Position numbers and translations under genes: made by a program
Source of the DNA: Streptomyces fagopyri
GTDB taxonomy: Bacteria > Actinomycetota > Actinomycetes > Streptomycetales > Streptomycetaceae
Assembly: GCF_009498275.1 (NCBI RefSeq)
Contig: NZ_CP045643.1
Location: forward strand, 5,332,001 to 5,396,000
Reading direction: 5' to 3'
Length of the DNA stretch: 64,000 nt
The notes under the pieces: generated by a model
Databases searched by the model: none
What the model saw: only the letters and a program-made list of their open reading frames with translations
What the model was told of the DNA's origin: nothing
Shown: in pieces, positions 34,267-43,408 of the stretch
How the letters are laid out: each line of letters opens with the position of its first letter
Position numbering within the stretch: the first letter of the stretch is position 1

Positions 34267-34737
34267 CTAGTCGGGCCGCTGCCCCGAACCGCGCTGAGCC
34301 AGCAAGGCGTCGCGGATCTCCTTGAGCACCTCCAGCTCGGACACCTCGATGACCTCCTGCGTGCCCTCCTTCGCCTTCTGGCGGGCGGCCTGCCGGGCCA
34401 GGAACTTCGACATCGGCAGGACCATCAGGAAGTAGACGACGGCCGCGGTGATCACGAAGCTGAGCGTGGCGCCCAGCACCGAACCCCACATCATGCGGAC
34501 GCCCGTGGCGGTGTCCCCGCTGCCGTGGCACGGCCCCTTCAGACAGGAGGTGTAACTGTCCAGGTTCTTCGTGCCGACCGCGCTCACCAAGGGGTTGATG
34601 ATGCCCTTCACCACCGAGTTGACGATGTTGGTGAAGGCGGCTCCGATGACCACCGCGACGGCCAGATCGATGACATTGCCCCGCATGAGGAAGGTTTTGA
34701 AACCCTCCCAGACGCCGGGTTGCTGCTTCTCGCTCAC
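34267..34737 (-). CDS. mscL: Large-conductance mechanosensitive channel MscL
   Basis: 156 residues from the GTG at 34737 (AGAGGGG upstream). The N-terminal WEGFKTFLMRGNVIDLAVAVVIGAAFTNIVNSVVKGIINPLVS is the canonical S1/TM1 segment lining the pore. TM2 is LSFVITAAVVYFLMVLPMSKFLARQAA, followed by the C-terminal helix with ELEVLKEIRDALLAQ. The periplasmic loop has a Cys pair (SCLKGPC), unusual for MscL. The homopentamer opens under membrane tension to release solutes on osmotic downshift. Confidence 0.95.
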   Translation of the reverse strand: MSEKQQPGVWEGFKTFLMRGNVIDLAVAVVIGAAFTNIVNSVVKGIINPLVSAVGTKNLDSYTSCLKGPCHGSGDTATGVRMMWGSVLGATLSFVITAAVVYFLMVLPMSKFLARQAARQKAKEGTQEVIEVSELEVLKEIRDALLAQRGSGQRPD

Positions 34738-34863
34738 CAAGAGGCCCCTCTGCACAAGTTGCGGAACAAACAGCTCCGCAACCTACGGCAGGACATGCGG
34801 GAGCTGTCCAATTCCGTAGCTCCGGTGTGGGACTTGACACTGATTCGATATCAGGCGGAGTCC

Positions 34864-35547
34864 TCAGCACAGTGTCACCGCCAGCCGTGAGGTGATGCCC
34901 GCGCCCGCCAGCCGTGCCCCGGCGGGCCGGGGTACGGACAGCACGACCAGCGCACCGGGTTCGGTACTTCCGGAGTCCGGCACCGCGCTCACCCGGGCCC
35001 CTGCCGCGACCACGCGCCCCTGACCGCGGCCGTCCGACGCGACCACGTCGACGCGGTCCCCCGGCCTGAGCAGCCGCACCGTGGCCGCGTCGGCGATCCG
35101 CACCGGCGCCGCCACCATCTCGCCCCCGCCGGTTCCCCGTACGGCACCGGAGGCGGAACGGGAGGGTGAGGAGGGGAACGACGAGGAAGCGGAGGAGGAA
35201 GCGGACGCGGGTGGGGCCGACGGCGAGGCGGAGGCCGGGGACGCCGGGTGACCGCGCGCCCGCTCCACGGCTCGGGGGCCGGCCGCCACGAGGGCCGCCG
35301 CGGTGACCGCGAGACCAGCGGCCACCGCCCGCCGCCGGTGCCGGGTGAGGCGCCGCAGCCCGTACCGCCCGCCGCGTACGCGAACGGGCGGGAACTGCGG
35401 CACTTCGCAGGTCGGGGGCGCGTCCACGCTGGGCGGACGCTGCTCGTACACGTCATAGGGGTCGGGCGGGCCCGAGGGGACCACCGCGTCCCAGGGGAGG
35501 ACGGGAGCCGTGGGGAGCGGCCGGACGGAAGGAGAGAGCTGGGCCAT
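34864..35547 (-). CDS. SAF / RcpC-CpaB-like domain membrane protein
   Basis: 227 residues. A cytoplasmic Pro-rich N-terminus (residues 1-65) leads to one hydrophobic segment (AAGLAVTAAALVAAGP), a Ser/Pro/Ala-rich linker, then a C-terminal domain MVAAPVRIADAATVRLLRPGDRVDVVASDG...ALVVLSVPRPAGARLAG. This is the pattern of the RcpC/CpaB C-terminal domain found in Flp pilus assembly proteins. No tad/flp pilus genes are nearby, so a pilus role is not supported. It probably sits on the outer membrane face. Confidence 0.75.
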   Translation of the reverse strand: MAQLSPSVRPLPTAPVLPWDAVVPSGPPDPYDVYEQRPPSVDAPPTCEVPQFPPVRVRGGRYGLRRLTRHRRRAVAAGLAVTAAALVAAGPRAVERARGHPASPASASPSAPPASASSSASSSFPSSPSRSASGAVRGTGGGEMVAAPVRIADAATVRLLRPGDRVDVVASDGRGQGRVVAAGARVSAVPDSGSTEPGALVVLSVPRPAGARLAGAGITSRLAVTLC

Positions 35548-35832
35548 GGGGAACCACCACCTGCGACGAGGGACCGGGCTTGCGATCCCACGATGAGGCC
35601 TCGCGGCGGATCCCGTCGGAGCCGGTGGATCCCCGACGAGTTGTGGACAACTCCCTCACCCGAACGAGGAGTTCCACCCGTCCGGACGGGTCTCCCGACC
35701 AGTCCCTCCAAGCCCCTTCACCGGCATCCGCGCCAGCCTCCGCACCGGCTTCTTGACCGGCTTCTCCACCAGCCTCTCCACCGGTTCGTCCTCACCGGCC
35801 CGTCCCCCCGGCTCCTCCCCGCGCGCCGACCG

Positions 35833-36711
35833 TCACGGCAGGTCGAACCCCGGATCCATGCCGCCCATCGCCGTCGTGCACAGGCAGTCCCGCGTCCCGT
35901 TCTCCGGCAGCCCCGCCACCACGTCGAACAGCACGTCCCGCAGCCGGTCCACGTTGGCGGCGAACACCTTGAGGACGTCGTCGTGCGAGACGCCCTCGCC
36001 GGCCTCCGCGCCCGCGTCCAGGTCGGTGACCAGGGTCAACGACGTGTAGCAGAGCTCGAGTTCACGAGCGAGCGCGGCCTCGGGATGGCCGGTCATGCCC
36101 ACCACCGACCAGCCCTGCGCCTGATGCCACAGCGACTCGGCGCGGGTGGAGAACCGCGGCCCCTCGACCACCACGAGCGTGCCGCCGTCCACCGGCTCCC
36201 AGTCCCGCCCGCGCGCCGCCACCAGAGCGGCCTCGCGGCCGACAGGGCAGTAGGGGTCGGCCATCGACACGTGCACCACGTTCGGCACCGTGCCGTCCGG
36301 CAGCGGCAGTCCGTCGAAGTACGTCTGCGCGCGCGCCTTCGTCCGGTCGACCAGCTGGTCCGGCACGAGCAGCGTCCCCGGCCCGTACTCGGGGCGCAGA
36401 CCGCCCACCGCGCAGGGCCCGAGGATCTGCCGGGCGCCGACGGAGCGCAGCGCCCACAGGTTGGCCCGGTAGTTGATGCGGTGCGGCGGCAGATGGTGGC
36501 CGCGGCCGTGGCGCGGCAGGAAGGCCACCCGTCGCCCGGCGATCTCGCCGAGGAACAGGGAGTCGCTGGGCGGCCCGTAGGGGGTGTCCACCTGTATCTC
36601 GGTCACGTCGTCGAGGAAGGAGTAGAAGCCCGAGCCGCCGATGACGCCGATCTCAGCCGCGGCCGGCTGCTGCTCCCCGGCCGGGTTCAGTGGGTTCTCC
36701 GTGTTCGCCAT
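35833..36711 (-). CDS. mtnP: S-methyl-5'-thioadenosine phosphorylase
   Basis: 292 residues. PNP/MTAP-family motifs: IGVIGGSGFYSFLDD at the N-terminus, PYGPPSDSLFLGEIAGRRVAFLPRHGRGHHLPPHRINYRAN (phosphate-binding RHGRGH), and VVVEGPRFSTRAES and VGMTGHPEAALARELELCY, the purine/ribose pocket. It splits methylthioadenosine into adenine and methylthioribose-1-phosphate for methionine salvage. TAGGGT (36719-36724) is 7 nt before the ATG with no good Shine-Dalgarno, so the message is probably leaderless. It ends about 120 bp upstream of nothing recognisable except short repeats (35705-35820). Confidence 0.93.
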   Translation of the reverse strand: MANTENPLNPAGEQQPAAAEIGVIGGSGFYSFLDDVTEIQVDTPYGPPSDSLFLGEIAGRRVAFLPRHGRGHHLPPHRINYRANLWALRSVGARQILGPCAVGGLRPEYGPGTLLVPDQLVDRTKARAQTYFDGLPLPDGTVPNVVHVSMADPYCPVGREAALVAARGRDWEPVDGGTLVVVEGPRFSTRAESLWHQAQGWSVVGMTGHPEAALARELELCYTSLTLVTDLDAGAEAGEGVSHDDVLKVFAANVDRLRDVLFDVVAGLPENGTRDCLCTTAMGGMDPGFDLP

Positions 36712-36832
36712 GAACCGCACCCTAGCCGGGGCCGGGGCCGGGGCACACCGAAGACCCCGCCGTCGGCTGACGGCAGGGCCTGGTGGAAATCGCGTCCCGC
36801 GTGGCGGACCGCACCGCGTCCCGCGTGGCGGA

Positions 36833-37156
36833 CTAAGCGGCGGAGCTGCTGGACGAACCGCTGCCCGACGACTTCGACTCCGAGGACGACGAGGTCGTCG
36901 AAGACGAGGACGAGGACGAAGAGGACGACGCCGGTGAGGACGTCGACGGCTTGGACGCCGGCGAGCTCGTCGACGAGGAGCCGCGGCTGTCATTGCGGTA
37001 GAAACCGGAGCCCTTGAAGACAATGCCGACGGCCGAGAACACCTTCTTCAGGCGGCCACCGCAGTTGGGGCACTCGGTCAGGGCATCGTCGGTGAACTTC
37101 TGCACCGCCTCGAGGCCCTCGCCGCACTCGGTGCACTGGTACTGGTAGGTCGGCAC
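36833..37156 (-). CDS. FmdB-type zinc-ribbon protein with Ser-rich tail, Ruc-like redox chaperone candidate
   Basis: 107 residues from the GTG at 37156, preceded by AGGAGG. Residues 1-40 form a zinc ribbon with four Cys (8, 11, 29, 32 in CTEC and CPNC). Residues 41-55 are VFSAVGIVFKGSGFY, the FmdB core. The rest is a disordered tail of almost pure Ser with Thr, Lys and Glu. This matches Mycobacterium tuberculosis Rv0991c (Ruc), a HrcA-controlled, redox-activated chaperone of similar length and layout. Supporting this, a CIRCE element and a SigR-type promoter lie immediately upstream, and fau, galU and moeA lie nearby, as in mycobacteria. Chaperone activity here is inferred. Confidence 0.85.
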   Translation of the reverse strand: MPTYQYQCTECGEGLEAVQKFTDDALTECPNCGGRLKKVFSAVGIVFKGSGFYRNDSRGSSSTSSPASKPSTSSPASSSSSSSSSSTTSSSSESKSSGSGSSSSSAA

Positions 37157-37167
37157 TTGTCTTCCTC

Positions 37168-37194
37168 CTGGCACTCTCACTCAGTGAGTGCTAA
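37168..37194 (-). promoter_or_regulatory. CIRCE element (HrcA operator) before the FmdB/Ruc-like gene
   Basis: On the minus strand: TTAGCACTC-N9-GAGTGCCAG. The left arm is a 9/9 match and the right arm 7/9 to the consensus TTAGCACTC-N9-GAGTGCTAA. It ends at the ribosome-binding site AGGAGG, so bound HrcA would sit on the transcription start. Confidence 0.85.
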
Positions 37195-37218
37195 CGACGG
37201 TCCATACTGACGTATTCC
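37193..37218 (-). promoter_or_regulatory. SigR-type promoter (GGAAT-N18-GTT) of the FmdB/Ruc-like gene
   Basis: On the minus strand, GGAAT (37218-37214), exactly 18 bases, and GTT (37195-37193). The GTT overlaps the first bases of the CIRCE element, so SigR transcription would begin inside the HrcA operator. Confidence 0.7.
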
Positions 37219-37224
37219 GAGAGA

Positions 37225-38487
37225 TCAGTCCACTGTCACCGGCACTCGGTGACCGACGCCACGTGCGACGGTGCGGCCGGCGGGTCGTGTCGCGAGCCGT
37301 GAGCGCAGGGCCAGCAGGGTGATCAGCGCCAGGGCCGTACCGCCCATCGGCACCAGGAATCCGGCGCCGTCCCACAGGCGGTCCTCCATCTGCCCGGCCA
37401 CCGTGACGGCAGCGGCCTGGCCGAGGGCGACGGCGCCGGTCAGCCAGGTGAAGGCCTCGGTGCGGGCGCCGGCCGGCACCAGCCCCTCGACCAGTGTGTA
37501 GCCGGTGATCAGGGCCGGAGCGATGCACATGCCGACCAGGAGTCCGATGCCGACGAGCGTGGCCACGGAGTGGGCGGCCCACAGTCCGGACGCGGTGAGC
37601 GTGAGGGCTGCGTAGCCGACGACCAGGCGCCTGCGGGGGGCCACCTTCCAGGCGATGGCGCCGCAGACGACGCCCGACAGCATGTTGCCCGCGGCGAAGA
37701 CGCCGTACAGGACGCCGTTCATACCGGGCTCGCCGATGGACTCGCTGAACGCGGCGAGCGAGACCTGCATGCCGCCGAAGACGGAACCGATGCCCAGGAA
37801 GGTCACGATCAGTACGCGCACCCCGGGGATCCGCAGCGCGGAACCGTGCTCCACGCGCGCGTGGCCCTCGCGGGCGGTGGCGGGCTGGGTGCTCTTCTGC
37901 GCGGCGAACAGGAGGCCGCCGACCAGGGTGAGCGTGGCCTCGGTCAGCAGGCCCGCCGCCGGGTGCACGGTGGTGCACAGGGCGGTCGCGAGCAGCGGGC
38001 CCAGGACGAAGGTCAGCTCGTCCGTGACGGACTCGAAGGCCGCCGCGGTGCTCATCAGGGGCGAGTCGTGGAGCTTCACGCCCCAGCGGGCGCGCATCAT
38101 GGGCCCGATCTGCGGCACCGAGGCGCCGGTCGGCACGGCGGCGAGGAAGAGGGCCCACAGGGGGGCGTCCGACAGGGCCAGGGCCGTCAGGCAGAGGGCG
38201 GCCAGCACGTGCACCAGCACGCCGGGCAGCAGGACGGCCCGCTGTCCGTGGCGGTCGGCGAGACGGCCCGTGAAGGGCGCGAACAGCGCCATGGAGACAC
38301 CGGTGGCCGCGGCGACGGCGCCGGCGGCCCCGTACGAGCCGGTGGTGTGCTGGACGAGGAGCACGAGGGAGATGGTCAGCATCGCGAACGGCTGGCGCGC
38401 CGCGAAGCCGGGAAGCAGGAACGTCCAGGCGCCGCGGGTGCGCAGCAGCTGTCCGTACCCGGGGCGGGAGGTGACCGTGGATGCCAC
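37225..38487 (-). CDS. MFS transporter (12 TM)
   Basis: 420 residues with about 12 hydrophobic segments. An MFS loop GRLADRHGQRAVLLPG lies between helices 2 and 3, and TGRLADRHG is the motif-A core. GAWTFLLPGFAARQPFAMLTIS at the start is typical of an actinobacterial MFS group of unknown substrate. GAAAGG precedes the ATG. It ends just upstream of the FmdB/Ruc promoter and is transcribed in the same direction; read-through into that gene is possible because I see no terminator between them. Confidence 0.87.
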   Translation of the reverse strand: MASTVTSRPGYGQLLRTRGAWTFLLPGFAARQPFAMLTISLVLLVQHTTGSYGAAGAVAAATGVSMALFAPFTGRLADRHGQRAVLLPGVLVHVLAALCLTALALSDAPLWALFLAAVPTGASVPQIGPMMRARWGVKLHDSPLMSTAAAFESVTDELTFVLGPLLATALCTTVHPAAGLLTEATLTLVGGLLFAAQKSTQPATAREGHARVEHGSALRIPGVRVLIVTFLGIGSVFGGMQVSLAAFSESIGEPGMNGVLYGVFAAGNMLSGVVCGAIAWKVAPRRRLVVGYAALTLTASGLWAAHSVATLVGIGLLVGMCIAPALITGYTLVEGLVPAGARTEAFTWLTGAVALGQAAAVTVAGQMEDRLWDGAGFLVPMGGTALALITLLALRSRLATRPAGRTVARGVGHRVPVTVD

Positions 38488-38752
38488 GGCCCGTGCCTTT
38501 CTGCCGCCTGGTAGCGCGCCCGTGCGGGGGCGCCGAGAGCTGTCCTCTTGCGCGGAACTGCGGTAGATGCCGCGCCGCCCACTGCGAGGGCACCGCGACC
38601 GCCATACGGTCGCGCCAGCTCTGCGTCAGGCAGAGTTGGTTCGATCAAAGTATGCCTTCATGGTACAGGGGGAGATGCGTGCGGTACCTGTGAAAGCGAG
38701 CACCACCGTGCCGCTCGCCTGTGAATGCGCAACGGGGTGGATTCCCGGCGTC

Positions 38753-40258
38753 TCAGCGTCCGCTGCCGCCGCCCAGGGGGCCCAGCCAGTCCGCGAGCTT
38801 GCCGCCCTGGCCCACCGCGCGCAGCCGCCGTTCGGCCGCGTCGCGGACCGGGTCGGTGGCCACCACCAGCAGTTCGTCGCCGCGCCGCAGCACCGTCGTG
38901 GGCATCGGTACGAAGGAGGTCCCCTCGCGTACGACGAGGGTGACGGCCGCGCCCGCGGGCAGGCGCAGCTCGGCGACCTCGACGCCGTGCATGCGCGACC
39001 CCTTGGGGATCGCCACGGACAGCAGGTGCCCCCGCAGTCGCTCCAGGGGCGCGGATTCGATGCCCAGGTCGGCGGGGCCCGTGGACTCGCCCAGCCGCAG
39101 CGTGCGGGCCAGCCAGGGCAGCGTGGGGCCCTGGACGAGGGTGTAGACGACGACCAGGACGAAGACGATGTTGAAGATCCGGCGGCTCTCCTCGATGCCG
39201 CTCACCATCGGGATGGTCGCCAGGATGATGGGCACGGCGCCGCGCAGCCCCGCCCAGGACATCAGCGTCTGTTCCTGCCAGGGGATGCGGAAGGGCAGCA
39301 GGGCGGCGAAGACGCTCAGGGGCCGGGCCACCACGGTCAGCGCCAGGCCGATGACGAGCGCGGGCCAGATGTCGTCGCCCATCTCGTGCGGTGTGACCAG
39401 CAGGCCGAGCAGGACGAACATGCCGATCTGGGCGATCCAGCCGAGTCCCTCGGCGAAGCCCCGGGTGGCGGGCCAGTGCGGCAGCTTGGCGTTGCCGAGC
39501 ATCATCGAGGCCAGGTAGACGGCGAGGAAGCCGCTGCCGTGCGCGAGGGCGCCGGCCGCGTAGGCGGTGACGGCGATCGCCATCACGGCGATCGGGTAGA
39601 GGCCGGAGGCGGGCAGCGCCACGTGCCGCAGCCCCCAGGAGCCGAGCCAGCCGACCGCGAGGCCCATGGCCGCGCCGATGGCCAGCTCCAGGGCTATCTC
39701 TCCCACCAGTACGTACCAGTGCTCGACGGGGCCGGCCGTGCTGAACGCGACGACGAGGATGACCACCGGGGCGTCGTTGAAGCCCGACTCGGCCTCCAGG
39801 ACGGCCGTCACGCGGGAGGGGAGGGGGATTTTGCGCAGCACCGAGAAGACCGCCGCGGCGTCCGTCGAGGACACCACCGCGCCGATGATGAGCGCCTGCC
39901 GCCACTCCAGGTCGATCAGATAGTGGGCGGCGGCGGCCGTGACGCCCACGCTCGCCGCGACGCCGACCAGTGCCAGCGAGGCGGCGGCCGGAAGGACCGG
40001 CTTGATCTCCTTCCACTTCGTGCCGAGGCCGCCCTCGGCCAGGATCACGACCAGGGCCGCGTATCCGATGACCTGGGTCAGCTCGGCGTTGCTGAAGTGG
40101 ATGTCGCCGACGCCGTCCTGGCCCATGGCCATGCCGATGCCCAGGTAGACGAGCAGGCTGGGGAGCCCGCTGCGCGAGGAGATCCGAACCGCTGCCACCG
40201 CGACGAGCAGGACGAGCGAGCAGACGAGCAGGAGCTGGTTGAGGTGGTGGACAGTCAG
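38753..40258 (-). CDS. K+/H+ (or Na+/H+) antiporter, CPA1/NhaP2 type with TrkA-C domain
   Basis: About 501 residues. Twelve or so hydrophobic segments carry SGLPSLLVYLGIGMAMG, VVSSTDAAAVFSVLR (the functional Asp of CPA1 antiporters) and SWAGLRGAVPIILATIP. The C-terminal ~120 residues form a TrkA-C ligand domain (VAELRLPAGAAVTLVVREG, RRGDELLVVAT). It exchanges monovalent cations for protons. The family N-terminus is MTVHHLNQ; here that position (40258) is CTG with GAAGGGAA upstream, so a CTG start is likely. The only conventional alternative is a GTG at 40288 with no ribosome-binding site. Confidence 0.88.
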   Translation of the reverse strand: MTVHHLNQLLLVCSLVLLVAVAAVRISSRSGLPSLLVYLGIGMAMGQDGVGDIHFSNAELTQVIGYAALVVILAEGGLGTKWKEIKPVLPAAASLALVGVAASVGVTAAAAHYLIDLEWRQALIIGAVVSSTDAAAVFSVLRKIPLPSRVTAVLEAESGFNDAPVVILVVAFSTAGPVEHWYVLVGEIALELAIGAAMGLAVGWLGSWGLRHVALPASGLYPIAVMAIAVTAYAAGALAHGSGFLAVYLASMMLGNAKLPHWPATRGFAEGLGWIAQIGMFVLLGLLVTPHEMGDDIWPALVIGLALTVVARPLSVFAALLPFRIPWQEQTLMSWAGLRGAVPIILATIPMVSGIEESRRIFNIVFVLVVVYTLVQGPTLPWLARTLRLGESTGPADLGIESAPLERLRGHLLSVAIPKGSRMHGVEVAELRLPAGAAVTLVVREGTSFVPMPTTVLRRGDELLVVATDPVRDAAERRLRAVGQGGKLADWLGPLGGGSGR

Positions 40259-40513
40259 CGGCCGTTCCCTTCTCGCCGATCCGGGCACGGGATCCGAGCT
40301 TGTCGATCCGAACGCCGGAAGTCGGTACAGCGGTCCAAGTACTTCGTTACCTTACCTAACTCTTGACGCTTTCTTGACGCTCCTGAGGCCGAGATCAAAC
40401 GCTCGGCCGTCCGGGTACCCGACTCCGCGTCAAGGCGCGGTGGGCCCTGCGCCTATGGTTGCTCCAGCACTCCAGGACCGCCTGCCGCTCGCGTTAGGAC
40501 AGCAAGGACAGCG

Positions 40514-43285
40514 ATGCCCCCGAACACCACCGCCTCTTCCGGCCAAAAGCCCGGCAAGTCCGGCAGGAAGAAGGGGCGCCGAGCCCGTCTGATCCTGATC
40601 GTCCTGGTTCTGGCCCTGATCGGAGGCGTGGCCTACGGGGGGTACTGGGGAGTCAGCACCGTCCGTGCCTCCTTCCCGCAGACCAAGGGCTCCCTCACGC
40701 TCGAAGGGCTCTCCGGGCCCGTCGACGTGAAGCGGGACGGCTACGGGATCCCGCAGATCTACGCGTCCTCCGACGAGGACCTGTTCATGGCCCAGGGCTA
40801 CGTCCAGGCGCAGGACCGGTTCTACGAGATGGACGTGCGCCGCCACATGACCTCGGGCCGGCTGTCCGAGATGTTCGGCAAGGGCCAGGTCAAGAACGAC
40901 GAGTTCCTGCGCACGCTGGGCTGGAACCGGGTCGCTAAGGAGGAGTACGACACGAAGCTGTCGGCCTCCACGAAGAAGTACCTCCAGGCGTACGCCAAGG
41001 GAGTCAACGCCTACCTGAAGGGCAAGGACGGCAAGGACATCTCCCTGGAGTACGCGGCCCTCGGTTTCACCAACGACTACGCGCCCGAGGCGTGGACCCC
41101 GGTCGACTCGGTGGCCTGGCTCAAGGCGATGGCGTGGGACCTGCGCGGCAACATGCAGGAGGAGATCGACCGCTCCCTGATGACCAGCCGCCTGGGCCCG
41201 AAGCAGATCGCCGACCTGTACCCGGAGTACCCGTACGACCGGAACAAGACGATCACGCAGAACGGCGCGTACGACAGCGTCACGCAGTCGTACGTCCAGG
41301 GCGGCTCGGCGGGCACCGGTGGTACCGGCCAGTCGGTGGCGGGCACCGGGCTGGCCGGCGACACGACGGCGCCGGGCGGTCTGCAGAGCCAGCTCTCCAA
41401 GCTCTACGACGTCCTAGACGACGTGCCCACGGCCGTCGGCGTCAGCGGCAACGGCATCGGCTCCAACTCCTGGGTCGTGTCCGGCGAGCACACCATCACC
41501 GGCAAGCCGCTGCTGGCCAACGACCCGCACCTGTCGGCCTCGCTGCCCTCCGTCTGGTACCAGATGGGCCTGCACTGCACCGCGGTCTCCAGCAAGTGCT
41601 CGTACGACGTCTCCGGCTACACGTTCGCCGGCATGCCCGGCGTGATAATCGGCCACAACCAGAACATCGCCTGGGGCATGACCAACTCCGGGGTCGACGT
41701 CACCGACCTGTACCTGGAGAAGATCACCGGCGACGGGTACCAGTACGACGGCAAGGTGAAGCCCTTCACCACCCGCAAGGAAACGATCAGGATCGCGGGC
41801 GGCGGCAGCAAGACGATCGTCGTGCGCACCACCAACAACGGACCCCTCCTGTCCGACCGTGACGACGAACTGGTCAAGGTCGGCAAGAAGGCCACCGTCG
41901 ACTCCGCGGCGCCCGACCGCGGCGACGGCTACGCCATCGCGCTGCGCTGGACCGCGCTGGACCCCGGCACCTCCATGGACGCCGTCTTCCGGATCGACAA
42001 GGCGGCGGACTGGAACGAGTTCCGCAAGGCGGCCGAGTCCTTCGAGGTGCCCTCGCAGAACCTGGTCTACGCCGACGGAAAGGGCCCCAAGGGCCACATC
42101 GGCTACCAGCTGCCCGGCAAGATCCCGACCCGCCCCAAGGGCGACGACGGTTCGCTCCCCTCGCCCGGCTGGGACCCCAAGTACAGGTGGACCGGCTACA
42201 TCAAGCAGGCCGAACTGCCCTACGAGTACGACCCGAGGCGCGGCTACATCGTCACCGCCAACCAGGCCGTCGTCGACAAGGACAAGTACCCGTACACGCT
42301 CACCACGGACTGGGGCTACGGCGCGCGCAGCCAGCGGATCACCGATCTGATCACGACGAAGACCGGCGGTGGCGGCAAGATCTCCACCGACGACATGCGG
42401 CAGATGCAGCTGGACAACAGCAGCGAGATCGCGAAGCTGATCGTGCCCAAGCTGCTCAAGCTGGACATCGCCGACAAGAACGTCCGTGAGGCGCAGAAGC
42501 TCCTGGAGGGCTGGGACTACACCCAGGACGCCGACTCCGCGGCGGCCGCCTACTTCAACGCGGTCTGGCGCAACATCCTCAAGCTGGCCTTCGGCAACAA
42601 GCTGCCCAAGGAGCTGCGGGTCAAGGGCCAGTGCCTGTACGTCGACCCGGTCGACAACACCGGTCCCGCGGACGACGACCGTAAGGTCCTGGAATGCGGT
42701 CAGCGTGACGCCGACCAGGCGCAGCCGGACGGCGGCGACCGCTGGTTCGAGGTGGTCCGCAAGATCATCGACGATGAGCACAACGACTGGTGGAAGGCGC
42801 CCAAGACGCGCCTCGACAGGGCGATCGACACCCGTGACGAGCTGTTCGTGCGGGCCATGAAGGACGCCCGCTGGGAGCTGACCGCCAAGCTAGGCAAGGA
42901 CCTCGACACCTGGAGCTGGGGCCGGCTGCACCGCCTGTTCCTGAAGAACCAGACCCTGGGCACCGAGGGACCCGCCTTCCTTAAGTACATGCTCAACCGC
43001 GGCCCCTGGAAGCTCAGCGGCGGCGAGGCGACGGTCAACGCGACCGGCTGGAACGCCGCGGGCGGCTACGGAGTGGTCTGGGTGCCGTCGATGCGCATGG
43101 TGGTCAACCTCGACGACCTCGACAAGTCGAAGTGGATCAACCTCTCCGGGGCGTCCGGGCACGCCTACAGCGCGCACTACACCGACCAGACGGAAAAGTG
43201 GGCGGAGGGTGAGCTGCTGCCGTGGGCCTTCTCGGCGAAGGCGGTCGACAAGAGCACGAGCGACACCCTGGTGCTCAAGCCGTGA
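40514..43285 (+). CDS. Penicillin acylase family (Ntn hydrolase), membrane-anchored
   Basis: 923 residues. A basic N-terminus and one hydrophobic segment (LILIVLVLALIGGVAYGGYWG, about 26-46) anchor it outside the cell. The alpha-chain motifs YGIPQIYASSDEDLFMAQGYVQAQDRFYEMDVRRH are followed by a spacer, and then GIG-SNSWVVSG, where autocleavage before Ser317 creates the N-terminal Ser nucleophile. The beta chain has IAWGMTNSGVDVTDLYLE and ATGWNAAGGYG. Family members hydrolyse amide bonds of penicillins, acyl-homoserine lactones or lipopeptides; the substrate here is open. AAGGA precedes the ATG, and TATGGT (40454-40459) may be the -10. Confidence 0.9.
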   Translation: MPPNTTASSGQKPGKSGRKKGRRARLILIVLVLALIGGVAYGGYWGVSTVRASFPQTKGSLTLEGLSGPVDVKRDGYGIPQIYASSDEDLFMAQGYVQAQDRFYEMDVRRHMTSGRLSEMFGKGQVKNDEFLRTLGWNRVAKEEYDTKLSASTKKYLQAYAKGVNAYLKGKDGKDISLEYAALGFTNDYAPEAWTPVDSVAWLKAMAWDLRGNMQEEIDRSLMTSRLGPKQIADLYPEYPYDRNKTITQNGAYDSVTQSYVQGGSAGTGGTGQSVAGTGLAGDTTAPGGLQSQLSKLYDVLDDVPTAVGVSGNGIGSNSWVVSGEHTITGKPLLANDPHLSASLPSVWYQMGLHCTAVSSKCSYDVSGYTFAGMPGVIIGHNQNIAWGMTNSGVDVTDLYLEKITGDGYQYDGKVKPFTTRKETIRIAGGGSKTIVVRTTNNGPLLSDRDDELVKVGKKATVDSAAPDRGDGYAIALRWTALDPGTSMDAVFRIDKAADWNEFRKAAESFEVPSQNLVYADGKGPKGHIGYQLPGKIPTRPKGDDGSLPSPGWDPKYRWTGYIKQAELPYEYDPRRGYIVTANQAVVDKDKYPYTLTTDWGYGARSQRITDLITTKTGGGGKISTDDMRQMQLDNSSEIAKLIVPKLLKLDIADKNVREAQKLLEGWDYTQDADSAAAAYFNAVWRNILKLAFGNKLPKELRVKGQCLYVDPVDNTGPADDDRKVLECGQRDADQAQPDGGDRWFEVVRKIIDDEHNDWWKAPKTRLDRAIDTRDELFVRAMKDARWELTAKLGKDLDTWSWGRLHRLFLKNQTLGTEGPAFLKYMLNRGPWKLSGGEATVNATGWNAAGGYGVVWVPSMRMVVNLDDLDKSKWINLSGASGHAYSAHYTDQTEKWAEGELLPWAFSAKAVDKSTSDTLVLKP

Positions 43286-43301
43286 GGCGCTGACGGCATC
43301 A

Positions 43302-43343
43302 GCGCGAAGGGCCCTCCACGCACGCGTGGAGGGCCCTTCGCGC
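43302..43343. terminator. Bidirectional hairpin between penicillin acylase and fau
   Basis: Twenty-bp perfect arms (43302-43321 and 43324-43343) are separated by 2 nt, centred between two convergent genes. There is no U-tract. It can serve both transcripts. Confidence 0.8.
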
Positions 43344-43408
43344 GTCCCGCGGGCCCGCCGGGCCGCCCGCACCCGGCCGGGCCGCCACGGGGCACGTCAC
43401 GGGGCACG

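Noticed and set aside
34864..35547. Flp/Tad pilus assembly system
   Set aside because: Only a CpaB/RcpC-like domain is present; no ATPase, pilin or secretin genes lie nearby.
40345..40359. TTAGGTAAGGTAACG (minus strand) resembling an iron box (DmdR/IdeR)
   Set aside because: Only the left half fits the 19-bp consensus; the right half is unrelated, and the neighbouring genes are not iron genes.
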